From the NCBI RefSeq assembly GCF_009856825.1, contig NZ_WVTD01000001.1:434001-498000 (forward strand): DNA of 64,000 nucleotides. Direction: 5' to 3'. Both the position numbers and the translations under genes were made by a program. The DNA is from Novosphingobium silvae. GTDB lineage: Bacteria; Pseudomonadota; Alphaproteobacteria; Sphingomonadales; Sphingomonadaceae. This document shows, piece by piece, positions 17,445-25,743 of this stretch (its first letter is position 1; every line of letters starts with the position of its first letter). The notes below the pieces were generated by a model, which saw only the letters and a list, made by a program, of their open reading frames with translations, was not told the DNA's origin and made no database searches.

Positions 17445-18065
17445 ATGACCTTGACCGAGGATCGGTCGGCGCCTGCCGGCTTCAATACCACCGGCGCCAT
17501 CTCCGAGGCGCGCCGCGCCATGATCACCAGCCAGTTGCGCACCAGCGGCGTGAACGAGCCCTGGGTGCTCGAGGCGATGGGCGGCATTGCCCGTGAAGAC
17601 TACGTTCCGGCCGCCATGCGCGATGCCGCCTATATCGACCGTGCGATCCCGCTCGGCGATGGCCGCTTCCTTGCAGCGCCGATCGTCCATGGCCGCATGC
17701 TGGCCGAAGCCGCGCCCAATGCGACCGACAAGGTGCTGCTCGTGGGCGATTCCATCGGCTACCTTGCAGCGCTGCTGCGCCCGCTGGCGGGCAGCGTCGA
17801 TGTCGTCGCGCCCGGCGATGCGGCGGCGGAAGGCGAAGGCGGGTATTCGCTGATCGTCATCGACGGCGCCATCGAAGTCCTGCCCGAAGCGCTGTGCGCG
17901 CGCCTCGTCGAAGGCGGCCGCCTGGTGACGGGCCAGGTGTCGCGCGGCGTCACACGCCTTGCAGTCGGCACCAAGGCCGCGGGCGTCGTCTCGCTGCTTC
18001 CGCTTGCCGAAATGGGCATTCCGGTCCTTCCCGAACTCGCAGCGCCCAAACGCTGGAGCTTCTGA
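17445..18065 (+). CDS. protein-L-isoaspartate O-methyltransferase-like protein
   Basis: 206 residues from ATG 17445. N-terminal PIMT character: ARRAMITSQLRTSGVNEPWVL and MGGIAREDYVPAAMRDAAYIDRAIPLGDGRF, as in PCMT. The SAM-binding loop is degraded: VLLVGDSIGYLAALL instead of the usual VLEIGTGSGYQAA, and the region after it is shortened. Repair methyltransferase activity is therefore doubtful. It sits 2 bases upstream of the TolC-family gene, a conserved neighbour pair in sphingomonads (family knowledge), so a role tied to envelope export is possible. Confidence 0.82.
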   Translation: MTLTEDRSAPAGFNTTGAISEARRAMITSQLRTSGVNEPWVLEAMGGIAREDYVPAAMRDAAYIDRAIPLGDGRFLAAPIVHGRMLAEAAPNATDKVLLVGDSIGYLAALLRPLAGSVDVVAPGDAAAEGEGGYSLIVIDGAIEVLPEALCARLVEGGRLVTGQVSRGVTRLAVGTKAAGVVSLLPLAEMGIPVLPELAAPKRWSF

Positions 18066-18067
18066 GC

Positions 18068-19534
18068 ATGGCCCGGTTCGCGAAGCGTGCCGGGCTGCTT
18101 GCGGGGGGATGTCTGATACTGATGGCGGCGGGCGCACCTGCGCAGGCCGAAACCCTTCGCGATGCGCTGATCTCGGCCTACCAGACCAATCCGACGCTCG
18201 AGGCCGCCCGCGCGCAGCAGCGTGCCAACGACGAGAACGTGCCGATCGCGCGCGCGGCGGGGCTGCCCTCCGCAAGCGCGCAGGGCACTTTCACCGAATA
18301 CCTGAAGCAGAGCGAGAACTCGTTCAACGCCCCCTCGCGCGTGTTCACCGCCGGGGCGGACCTGGGCGTGCCGATCTATTCGGGCGGCGGCGTCAAGAAC
18401 CGCATCAAGGCCGCCAAGATCCGCGTGGAAGCCGGGCAGGCCGATCTTCGCGGCTCCGAAAGCACGCTGTTCTCGCAAGTCGTCGCGGCCTATATGGACG
18501 TGATCCGCACCGAGGCGATCGTCGGACTTAACCGCAAGAACGTCAGCGTCCTGCAGACCAACCTCGAGGCGACGGGCGATCGGTTCGAGATCGGCAATCT
18601 CACCCGCACCGACGTGGCGCAATCGCAGTCGCGCCTGGCCGTGGCGCAGAGCGACCTGCTCACCGCCGAATCCAACCTCGCTTCGGCGCGCGAGACCTAC
18701 ATCCGGCTGATCGGCACGGTGCCCGGCGTGCTGGAAGCGCCGCCGCCGCTGCCCAATCTTCCCGGCAGCGCCGACGAGGCCGCCACCATCGCGCTCGATT
18801 CCAACCCCGACCTCATCGGCGCGCGCGAGAGGGCGCGGGCCGCCGAGAAGGACATCGACGTCGCCGGCGCGAGCCGCCTGCCCACAGTCCGCCTGTTCGG
18901 GCAGGGGTCGTACAACAATTACTTCAACACGCTGGCACGCGGGGTGCCGAGTTCGGGCGTCTCGCAAAGCGACAGCGCCGCGCAGGCGGGTGCCCAGCTT
19001 TCGATCCCGATCTTCCAGGGCGGCCTTCCCGCCGCGCAGCGCCGCCAGGCGCAGGCTACCGCCTCGGCCGCGCTCGAACAGGAAATCGCCACCGAGCGCG
19101 ACATCATCGCGCAAGTGCGCTCCGCCTATACCTCGTGGATTGCTTCCAACGACCTCATCCGCTCCTCGCAGGTGGCGGTGGACGCCGCCGCGCTCAGCCT
19201 CGAGGGCGTGCGGGCCGAGAACTCGGTAGGGCGGCGCACCATCCTCGACATCCTCGATGCCGAGAACGAACTGCTGAACGCACAGGTCACGCTCGTCACG
19301 GCCCGCCGCAACGCCTATGTCGCCGGCTTCTCGGTGCTGGCGGCGATGGGCCGCGCCGAAGCGCGCGATCTGAACCTGGAAGGCGGCACGCTCTACGACC
19401 CGGAAGTCAATTACGAGCGCGTGCGCGGCAAGGTGCTGGACTGGGACGACGATCCGGCGCCGGTGGCACGCTCCACCCGCACCACGGGAACGCCGGCGCA
19501 GAACGGCTCGATCCCCGAGGCGCAGGAACCCTGA
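18068..19534 (+). CDS. tolC: TolC-family outer membrane channel protein
   Basis: 488 residues from ATG 18068, signal peptide ending GAPAQAE. Two OEP repeats: ETLRDALISAYQTNPTLEAAR opens repeat 1 and DEAATIALDSNPDLIGARER opens repeat 2; long amphipathic helices follow each (VRLFGQGSY between). Forms the trimeric outer-membrane and periplasmic tunnel of tripartite efflux pumps and type I secretion. No inner-membrane partner is next to it, so it is probably the shared channel. The last codon and stop lie in a tandem 17-bp duplication (19531-19564). Confidence 0.93.
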   Translation: MARFAKRAGLLAGGCLILMAAGAPAQAETLRDALISAYQTNPTLEAARAQQRANDENVPIARAAGLPSASAQGTFTEYLKQSENSFNAPSRVFTAGADLGVPIYSGGGVKNRIKAAKIRVEAGQADLRGSESTLFSQVVAAYMDVIRTEAIVGLNRKNVSVLQTNLEATGDRFEIGNLTRTDVAQSQSRLAVAQSDLLTAESNLASARETYIRLIGTVPGVLEAPPPLPNLPGSADEAATIALDSNPDLIGARERARAAEKDIDVAGASRLPTVRLFGQGSYNNYFNTLARGVPSSGVSQSDSAAQAGAQLSIPIFQGGLPAAQRRQAQATASAALEQEIATERDIIAQVRSAYTSWIASNDLIRSSQVAVDAAALSLEGVRAENSVGRRTILDILDAENELLNAQVTLVTARRNAYVAGFSVLAAMGRAEARDLNLEGGTLYDPEVNYERVRGKVLDWDDDPAPVARSTRTTGTPAQNGSIPEAQEP

Positions 19535-19564
19535 GCCTACAAACCGCCTGAGCCTACAAACCGC
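19531..19564. repeat. perfect tandem duplication, 2 x 17 bp
   Basis: CTGAGCCTACAAACCGC occurs twice head to tail (19531-19547, 19548-19564). The first copy contains the tolC stop codon, so the second carries a copy of it. Looks like a recent slippage or duplication event. Confidence 0.9.
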
Positions 19565-19628
19565 TTGCACAGCCATCGGTGCCAAGGTTAATCCCGCGGT
19601 TCCGATATTCGGGCACCAACGGGGAACA

Positions 19629-20087
19629 GTGCAGATGCGTCAGAACGGCGAACCTTCGGTCGAGGAGATCCTCCAGTCGATCAAGCAGGTCATCGCGCGC
19701 GACGCCCGTGTAGATGCCGCGCCCGCCGCCCGGCCGCGCCACGATCCGTTTGCCGCCGCGCCTGAGGAAAGCGGGGAGGACGACGTGCTGGAACTGTCCG
19801 AGACCGCGCAGATCCCCGCCACCCCGTCCGAAACGGCGGAGGACGAGCCCGCGCTCGTCCATGCACAGGCCCGCAATTCCATGCGCGAATCGCTGGCGGC
19901 GCTCGCCATGCTGTCCGAACCGGGTGCGCAGCCGCAGATCGTCCGCTCGGGCGAGACCTCGCTCGAAGGGCTGACCCGCGAGCTTCTGCGTCCCGCCCTT
20001 GCCGAGTGGCTGGACCGCAACCTGCCCCCGATGGTGGAGCGCCTCGTCGCCGCCGAGATCGCCCGCATCGTCGGCAAGAAGACCTGA
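19629..20087 (+). CDS. popZ: PopZ-family (DUF2497) polar organising protein
   Basis: 152 residues from GTG 19629; ATG 19635 is an alternative two codons in. The bipartite DUF2497 layout is clear: N-terminal PSVEEILQSIKQVIARD, an acidic/Pro-rich low-complexity middle (about residues 30-85), and C-terminal SLEGLTRELLRPALAEWLD then NLPPMVERLVAAEIARIV. In Caulobacter PopZ forms a polar matrix that tethers ParB bound at parS (established for that organism). Several parS-like sites lie in this window, which makes the location notable. The symbol is by homology of pattern only. Confidence 0.82.
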   Translation: MQMRQNGEPSVEEILQSIKQVIARDARVDAAPAARPRHDPFAAAPEESGEDDVLELSETAQIPATPSETAEDEPALVHAQARNSMRESLAALAMLSEPGAQPQIVRSGETSLEGLTRELLRPALAEWLDRNLPPMVERLVAAEIARIVGKKT

Positions 20088-20151
20088 CCGCACAAGCAGG
20101 GTTCAAGGAGAGGGGTGGACCGGGGCGGTCGCGCTCCCTACCTTTCGTGCC

Positions 20152-20583
20152 ATGCCAAGGCCCGATCCCGCGCTGCTGCAACCGCAGCGCTATCCCTTCT
20201 CGTCCGACATCGAAATGCGCTTCGGCGATCTCGACGTCAACATGCACATCAACAACGTCGCCATCGCGGGCTACTTCGAGGACAGCCGCGTGCGCTTCCA
20301 TCACGCCTGCGGCTACCGCGACGGGCTTGCCGGCCTGGCCTCGATGATCGCGAGCATCGCCATCGAATACCTTGGCGAGGCGCACTATCCCGAGCCCGTG
20401 ACGGTGCACTGCGCGCTGGAGGACACCGGCCGCACCAGCCATCGCCTCGTCCAGCTCGCCATGCAGGAGGGCCGGCTTGTCGCTTTCGCTCGCAGCACCA
20501 TGGTGGCGGTGGGCAAGGACGGGCCGGCGCCCCTGCCGCGGGAATTCGCCCGGCAGGCGGACCGGTGGAGGCTGCGGCCATGA
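20152..20583 (+). CDS. hotdog-fold acyl-CoA thioesterase (4HBT type)
   Basis: 143 residues from ATG 20152. Single hotdog domain: MRFGDLDVNMHINNVAIAGY is the typical 4HBT start (Asp and H-x-N-N-x), then EDSRVRFHHACG and the strand VHCALEDTGRTSHRLVQ. Hydrolyses acyl-CoA thioesters in the cytoplasm; chain length not visible. The stop overlaps the ferredoxin start (ATGA), so the two are coupled. Confidence 0.85.
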   Translation: MPRPDPALLQPQRYPFSSDIEMRFGDLDVNMHINNVAIAGYFEDSRVRFHHACGYRDGLAGLASMIASIAIEYLGEAHYPEPVTVHCALEDTGRTSHRLVQLAMQEGRLVAFARSTMVAVGKDGPAPLPREFARQADRWRLRP

Positions 20584-20975
20584 GCGGGGATCATCCCGCC
20601 GGGCGAGACCTGCGCAAGGCCGAGGAAGCCTTCGCCAAGACCGGCAGCGACAGCGTGGAGCGCCACATCTTCATCTGCGCCGAGCCGCAGAAAGGCGAAT
20701 GCTGCTCACCTTCCGAAGGGCAAGCCGCGTGGAAGTACCTGAAGAAGCGGCTGAAGCAGCTAGGGCTCGACGGCCCGCGAACGGCCACAGGTGGCGGGGT
20801 TGCGCGGACCAAGGCGGATTGCCTGCGCATCTGCCACGCAGGCCCCGTCGCGGTCGTCTGGCCGGACGGCGTGTGGTACCATTCCTGCACCGAGGACGTG
20901 CTGGAAGCGATCATCCAGGAGCACCTGATCGGCGGCACGCCGGTGGAGCGCTACCGCCTGAGGCGTCCGGCCTGA
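20580..20975 (+). CDS. thioredoxin-like (2Fe-2S) ferredoxin
   Basis: 131 residues. The pattern HIFICAEPQKGECC followed by CLRICHAGPVAVVWP and GVWYHSC matches the thioredoxin-fold 2Fe-2S ferredoxin family (Cys in the first segment, then the C-x3-C before GP). Probably a cytoplasmic electron carrier; partner unknown. Coupled by ATGA to the thioesterase upstream. Confidence 0.85.
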   Translation: MSGDHPAGRDLRKAEEAFAKTGSDSVERHIFICAEPQKGECCSPSEGQAAWKYLKKRLKQLGLDGPRTATGGGVARTKADCLRICHAGPVAVVWPDGVWYHSCTEDVLEAIIQEHLIGGTPVERYRLRRPA

Positions 20976-21039
20976 ACGGCCCCGCGCACCCTGGATAGCG
21001 CCAGTGCTACGGATGGAATCGCCAGCCTCCGCGCGGGCT

Positions 21040-21330
21040 TCAGCCCTTCTCCTCGTCGTGCGGCTCTGACATGACCTCGTCGTGCCCGCTGCCGCTGGAG
21101 AGGAAAACCAGCCCCATCAGCGCGGATGCCAGCAGCATCGTGAAGCCGACGCCCAGCGCGGTCGCGATGTAGAAGTGGATCGAGACCATGCCGTTCGAAC
21201 GGTAGAGCAGAAGCAGCGAGCCGATCACCAGCCCCACCGTCACCGTCAGCATCCAGCGCATGACGCGCAGGTAGCGCGCCCAAGCATGGGCGGCCTTCTC
21301 CGGATCGTCGAGAGGGGAACGCGGTATCAT
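21040..21330 (-). CDS. small two-helix membrane protein
   Basis: 96 residues from ATG 21330. N-terminal cytoplasmic part (DDPEKAAHAWARYLRVMRW), then two hydrophobic segments (MLTVTVGLVIGSLLLLY and IATALGVGFTMLLASALMGLVFL), then an acidic tail (DEVMSEPHDEEKG). No named family recognised with confidence; similar small proteins occur in sphingomonads. Convergent with the ferredoxin gene and divergent from the CBS protein. Confidence 0.75.
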   Translation of the reverse strand: MIPRSPLDDPEKAAHAWARYLRVMRWMLTVTVGLVIGSLLLLYRSNGMVSIHFYIATALGVGFTMLLASALMGLVFLSSGSGHDEVMSEPHDEEKG

Positions 21331-21504
21331 GCCGCCTATCTGGGCCCGCCTGGCCCTGCCCGCAAGCAAATCCGGGGTGCCCGCAGGCAAATCCGGCGCG
21401 GCTTGCATCGGGTCATGCCCCAAGTGGCACCCCGCCCGGCCATGTGGTATCCTCGCCCACGGGCAGACCGCAAGAGACAGGCCCTCAACCGGGAGAACAG
21501 GATC

Positions 21505-21930
21505 ATGACCATAGGTCGCATCATCGAAGGCCGTGCCGATATCGTCACCTGCGACGTCTCCACCACCGTGCGCGATGCGGTGGCCCTGCTGGCCGACCGG
21601 CGCATCGGCGCGGTCCCGGTGATGGAGGACGGCGAGATCGCGGGCATCTTCTCCGAACGCGACGTGATCTACCGCCTGCACGAAATGGGCGCGCAGGTGC
21701 TGGACATGCCGCTGGGCCACATTATGACCGCCTCGCCGGTGACGGTGGAGCCGGAGACTTCGGTCATGGCGGCGCTCTCGCTCATGACCCGGCGGCGCAT
21801 CCGCCACCTGCCGGTGGTTTCGGGCGGGCGCATGGTCTCGTTCGTCTCGATCGGGGATCTGGTGAAATACCGGATCGACAAGATCGAATCGGAAGCCGCG
21901 GCGATGCGGGACTATATCCAGGCCGTGTGA
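21505..21930 (+). CDS. tandem CBS-domain protein
   Basis: 141 residues from ATG 21505 (GGGAGAACAGGATC upstream). Two CBS motifs make one Bateman module: TTVRDAVALLADRRIGAVPVM...GIFSERDVIYRL, then TSVMAALSLMTRRRIRHLPVV...SFVSIGDLVKYRI. Such proteins bind adenine nucleotides and act as energy sensors. It is not fused to an effector, and the partner is unknown. Confidence 0.9.
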   Translation: MTIGRIIEGRADIVTCDVSTTVRDAVALLADRRIGAVPVMEDGEIAGIFSERDVIYRLHEMGAQVLDMPLGHIMTASPVTVEPETSVMAALSLMTRRRIRHLPVVSGGRMVSFVSIGDLVKYRIDKIESEAAAMRDYIQAV

Positions 21931-22020
21931 GGACCCGCGCCGCCTGCCGGGTGGCGCATCGAGCGCGCTCGTGAAGCCTCGGAACTTGCCCCCCGGGCAC
22001 CGCGCGCCTACATCGGCGGC

Positions 22021-22353
22021 ATGGACCAGAACAGCCTGACACTCAGCCCCTCGGCCGCCGCGCGGGTCGCCGCCATCGCGAGCAAGCAGGGCAAGCCCGC
22101 CATCCTGCGCCTGGCGGTGGAAGGTGGCGGCTGCTCGGGCTTCCAGTACCGGTTCGGCCTGGCCGACGCACCCGAGGACGAGGACAGCGTGACGGAGACC
22201 GACGGCGTCAGGCTGGTGGTCGATCCCGTCAGCCTCGACCTTGTTTCGGGCTGCGTGGTGGACTTCGTGGAATCGCTGGGAGGCGCGGCCTTCAAGGTCG
22301 AGAACCCCAATGCGGCGGCGGGTTGCGGCTGCGGGTCCAGCTTCTCGGTATGA
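22021..22353 (+). CDS. erpA: A-type iron-sulfur cluster carrier (ErpA/IscA-like)
   Basis: 110 residues. HesB/IscA fold: LSPSAAARVAAIASKQG, LRLAVEGGGCSGFQY (first Cys), then the C-terminal pair NAAAGCGCGSSFS. Delivers Fe-S clusters to apo-enzymes in the cytoplasm. The erpA label follows common sphingomonad annotation; IscA is the alternative. The stop overlaps the exonuclease III start by 3 bases (ATGA). Confidence 0.9.
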   Translation: MDQNSLTLSPSAAARVAAIASKQGKPAILRLAVEGGGCSGFQYRFGLADAPEDEDSVTETDGVRLVVDPVSLDLVSGCVVDFVESLGGAAFKVENPNAAAGCGCGSSFSV

Positions 22354-23123
22354 AGATCTCCACGTTCAACATAAACGGGGTGAAGGCACGCCTTCCCCGC
22401 CTGCTGGAATGGCTGGAGGAAACGCGCCCTGCGGTCGCCTGCCTGCAGGAGATCAAGACGCAGGACGAAGGCTTCCCCATCGCCGAGTTCGAGAAGCTGG
22501 GCTACCGGGGCATCTGGCACGGCCAGAAGGGCTTCAACGGCGTCGCCATTCTGGCCGACGGCGAAATGCCCGTCGAAGTCCAGCGCGGGCTTGAGGGCGA
22601 GCCTGAGGACGAACATTCCCGCTACCTCGAGGCGGACGTGATGGGGGTGCGCGTCGTGTGCATCTACCTGCCCAACGGCAATCCCGTGCCCGGCCCCAAG
22701 TACGACTACAAGCTGCGCTGGATGGAGCGCCTGCGCAGGCGCATGAACGCGATCCTGGCCGAGGAAGTGCCAGCGATCGTCACCGGCGACTACAACGTCA
22801 TTCCCACCGACCGCGACGTGTGGTCCCCCCCTGCCATGGCAGCGGATGCGCTCATGCAGACCGGTTCGCGTGACGCCTATTCCCGCCTGCTGGGCGATGG
22901 CTGGACCGACGCGCTCGCCACGCACAATCCGCGCGGCGGAGTATGGACCTTCTGGGACTATCAGGCTGGTGCATGGCAGCGCGACCATGGTTTCCGCATC
23001 GACCATTCGCTGCTCTCGCCGGAACTGGCCGATCGCCTGGTCTCCTGCGGCGTCGACAAGGTGCACAGGGGCCGCGAAAAGGCCAGCGACCATGCTCCCG
23101 TCTGGGTCGAACTGAGCCGCTGA
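22350..23123 (+). CDS. xth: exodeoxyribonuclease III
   Basis: 257 residues from ATG 22350. AP endonuclease/3'-5' exonuclease of base excision repair. EEP-family active-site motifs: STFNINGVKARL, CLQEIKTQD (metal Glu), VTGDYNVIPTDRD (Asp-Asn), RIDHSLLS and the final SDHAPVWVEL (Asp-His). Length is normal. Translationally coupled to the Fe-S carrier. Confidence 0.94.
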   Translation: MKISTFNINGVKARLPRLLEWLEETRPAVACLQEIKTQDEGFPIAEFEKLGYRGIWHGQKGFNGVAILADGEMPVEVQRGLEGEPEDEHSRYLEADVMGVRVVCIYLPNGNPVPGPKYDYKLRWMERLRRRMNAILAEEVPAIVTGDYNVIPTDRDVWSPPAMAADALMQTGSRDAYSRLLGDGWTDALATHNPRGGVWTFWDYQAGAWQRDHGFRIDHSLLSPELADRLVSCGVDKVHRGREKASDHAPVWVELSR

Positions 23124-23155
23124 AGCGCGGCTGGCGGCGCGGGGCCGGCGCGGCG

Positions 23156-24304
23156 TCAGGCGGGCTCCATGCCGCCGACAGCCACCGCCGGGCGGCGCGG
23201 CCGCGGCGGGCGAGGCCGCACGAACCACTGCTCCACAAGGTTCCAGCTCGCCACGCCGGCCATGAGCGAAAGCGCCAGGCACGCAACGACATAGACCGCG
23301 AAGGGCAGTCCCAGGCTTGCCTTCACCATCTGCTGGATGGGGAAGCCATAAAGATAGGCGCCGTAGGAGAAATCTCCGAAGCGCGCCGCGTCCGGCAGGT
23401 TCACGGCGCGGCTGTAGGCAAGGTAGAATACCGCGTAGGCGGCCGCGAAAGGGAACAGGATGTCGAAGGCGACACGGCCCTGCGGCCCTGCGCCTGCGCC
23501 TGCCTGCGCGGCGGCAATCAGGGCGGCAAGGAGGCCCGCCAGCAGCAGCGGGCTGCGCGGTATGGCCTTGCCATAGACCTGCGCCAGCAGGCCGATGAGA
23601 AAGCACGGCGCCAGCGAAAACCAGGCATAGGGCCAGCCGAACACCGCTTCGATGATCCCGCCGCCGGGCTGCTTTCCGGCAATGTCGAGGAGGGCCTTGC
23701 CGGCGATCACGCCCAGCAACACGGCCAGCACGGTCCAGGGGCGGCGGATCAGTCCCGCGATGCCCAGCACCGCGACGCCGACGTAGCACCATGCCTCGTA
23801 GCGGATGCTCCAGAGCGCGCCGTTCACCGCCTGCCCGGGATTGCCGGCAAAGGCGTCGGCGCCGGGAACCTCGCCGTGGAGCGTCAGCGCATGCCATGCC
23901 CATTGCACCACCGCTCCCGGAGTGACGAGGCTCCAGCCCGCGCTGGCATAGGCGGGCACGACGATGAACGTGCAGACCGCCGTCGCCACGATAAAGCCCG
24001 GGTAGATGCGCTTCACCCGCTTGGCGAAATAGTCTGCCCGGCTGCGGCTGGCGATCCAGCTTTGCGCGATCAGGAAGCCGCTGATGATGAAGAACACCCG
24101 CACGCCCACGCTACCGGCGTTGTAGAGCCCGCCCAGCAGCAGCGACACGGGCTCGTTCTCTTCCGTTCCCCAATAGAGCGCGAAGCAGTGCGACCAGATC
24201 ACCGCCATCGCCATGGCGAGCCGGATCGCGTTGAAGTGATTGCGGCGCACTTCCCCCGGCTCGGTGGGGACCAGCTTGGCCGGCGGGAAAAGTGAAGGTC
24301 TCAC
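23156..24304 (-). CDS. membrane acyltransferase (OafA/Acyltransferase_3)
   Basis: 382 residues, GTG start at 24304. About ten hydrophobic segments. The family motifs are FNAIRLAMAMAVIWSHC (the catalytic-type His follows the first helix), FFIISGFLIAQSW and FAKRVKRIYPGF. These enzymes O-acylate sugars of lipopolysaccharide or exopolysaccharide using acyl-CoA at the inner membrane. It lies at the left edge of the exopolysaccharide locus, so acetylation or another acyl decoration of that polymer is the likely job. No SGNH domain is attached. Confidence 0.9.
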   Translation of the reverse strand: MRPSLFPPAKLVPTEPGEVRRNHFNAIRLAMAMAVIWSHCFALYWGTEENEPVSLLLGGLYNAGSVGVRVFFIISGFLIAQSWIASRSRADYFAKRVKRIYPGFIVATAVCTFIVVPAYASAGWSLVTPGAVVQWAWHALTLHGEVPGADAFAGNPGQAVNGALWSIRYEAWCYVGVAVLGIAGLIRRPWTVLAVLLGVIAGKALLDIAGKQPGGGIIEAVFGWPYAWFSLAPCFLIGLLAQVYGKAIPRSPLLLAGLLAALIAAAQAGAGAGPQGRVAFDILFPFAAAYAVFYLAYSRAVNLPDAARFGDFSYGAYLYGFPIQQMVKASLGLPFAVYVVACLALSLMAGVASWNLVEQWFVRPRPPRPRRPAVAVGGMEPA

Positions 24305-24424
24305 GGCAGCTCCGGGCTTGGATGTAAGTCGGTGTGGAGAATATCAGCCCCGCCCACTTCTCATCATCGCGGCAAAGCGGATGGCAGATTGCGGGCGGAG
24401 AAATCGGGAGGGGCGCGCCGGTGC

Positions 24425-24438
24425 GTTCCACGTGGAAC
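24425..24438. promoter_or_regulatory. parS-like ParB site 4
   Basis: GTTCCACGTGGAAC, a perfect 14-bp palindrome, between the acyltransferase start and the cell-wall hydrolase stop. Same core as site 1. Confidence 0.55.
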
Positions 24439-24444
24439 AAGCCG

Positions 24445-25668
24445 TCAGGTGCCCCGGCGGATGCACTCTCCCGGGTCCGCCCGGGCGAAGGCGGTGCAGT
24501 CCCACCGCAGCGTCTCCGCTCCCCGGCGCCGGGTGAAGACGAAGGCGATCGTATCGACCGAACTGCCCGGCATCGGCAGGGCGCGGGGCGTGCGGGCGCT
24601 ATCGGTCCAGCCGATGAAGCGGCAGTCCGCCAGCCCGGCGCAGCGGCGTTCGGCAAGCGCCGGGAAGCTCTCCGCCCCGGCGCCGGGTGGCAGGGTCGCC
24701 AGGAAGACGCCGGCAGTCGCAGTGACCGGCTTCGCCAGCGACAGCGACGCGGCAGGCATTGGAGATGGCGCCGGGGCGGGCACGACCGTCTCGGGCGGCG
24801 GACTGCTGCCCGCGCCCGCTCCACCGGGCAGGTCGCGATGGAATGCCGAGAGGCGGGCGAGCGCCGGAATGCGCGGCTCGCTGCCGGGATAGGGCTTGTC
24901 GAACGTCTGCCAACCGCGCCAGCGGTAGAACAGGTGCGTGCGCACGGCCGCGATCTTGTCCATCGAGCGGTCCCACGCGGGGCTGACCCAGTCGGTGTGG
25001 TAGTGCGTGGCAAGGCCAACCGTGGGCTCCACCTGCCCCTGCAGCATGGCGGCGGCGGTGCGGCGCGCCTCCTCCCAGGCTTCGGCCGAAGGATCGCGCC
25101 GGGCCAGCGCGCCATCGCAGGTAAAGGTGAACTGGCAGCCAGTGGAGCGCTCCGCTCCCTGGAACACGACGCCGCACACCGTTGCGGGGAAGGCGCGGTG
25201 GCGCACCCGGTTGAGCACCACCTGCGCCACGGCGCGCTGGTCGCTCGCGCCCCGACCCGCTTCGTAATACTGCGCTGCGGCCAGGCAATCGACGGCGCGG
25301 GCAAGGTCCTGCGCCTGAGCCGAAGGGAAGAACGGCAGTGCAGGCACCAGCGGCCCGCGCGCCAGCGGAACGGCCGCGTTCAGGGCCAGCGCGAGCTTCC
25401 CCTCGGCGCTTTCACGCGGGTCCATCGCGCCCGGCCCAACCGGCAGCCCCATGGCAAGGTGGGGCCCGGCAGCAAAGGGCCCGGCGAGCGCTGCCGCTTG
25501 CGGTGCCACCCCGACCAGCGGATCGGCAGCCGGCACTGTCGCTCCCAGCACGAACCACAAGGCTCCGCCCGCCATGGCCTTCCCGGCCCCAAGCAGGCGA
25601 TCTGCGGCGTTCATGGCTGTGGCTGCACCGGCAAGGACCGTCTCCCAATCGAGCCGCCCTTGTCCCAT
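24445..25668 (-). CDS. SleB/CwlJ-type cell wall hydrolase with C-terminal extension
   Basis: About 407 residues; start uncertain. ATG 25668 is listed, TTG 25722 and ATG 25614 (MNAADRLLGAG, which would place a signal-anchor-like segment first) are alternatives. The central Hydrolase_2 domain (about residues 125-260) has CLAAAQYYEAGRG with the catalytic Glu, VLNRVRHRAFP, CGVVFQG and THYHTDWVSPAW. A Pro-rich linker and a roughly 100-residue tail with four Cys (ERRCAGLADCRF, RWDCTAFARADPGECIRR) follow, a domain I do not recognise. Peptidoglycan cleavage in the periplasm is the family role. A shorter paralogue is at 57414-58058. Confidence 0.82.
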   Translation of the reverse strand: MGQGRLDWETVLAGAATAMNAADRLLGAGKAMAGGALWFVLGATVPAADPLVGVAPQAAALAGPFAAGPHLAMGLPVGPGAMDPRESAEGKLALALNAAVPLARGPLVPALPFFPSAQAQDLARAVDCLAAAQYYEAGRGASDQRAVAQVVLNRVRHRAFPATVCGVVFQGAERSTGCQFTFTCDGALARRDPSAEAWEEARRTAAAMLQGQVEPTVGLATHYHTDWVSPAWDRSMDKIAAVRTHLFYRWRGWQTFDKPYPGSEPRIPALARLSAFHRDLPGGAGAGSSPPPETVVPAPAPSPMPAASLSLAKPVTATAGVFLATLPPGAGAESFPALAERRCAGLADCRFIGWTDSARTPRALPMPGSSVDTIAFVFTRRRGAETLRWDCTAFARADPGECIRRGT

Positions 25669-25743
25669 GCGCACGGGCACGCGTGCATCCGGGCGATCCC
25701 GCTCCCACGCGCCACAGGCCAAATCTCATACGGGAAACACGCA

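Noticed and set aside
15482..24438. Palindromes considered as LexA or other repressor operators
   Set aside because: The core TTCCAyGTGGAA matches ParB-type sites better than known alphaproteobacterial LexA boxes, and the sites are not all in promoters.
24334..25743. Long open frame preceding the GT4 on the plus strand
   Set aside because: It runs antisense through the SleB-type hydrolase; the GT4 domain only begins after 25744.
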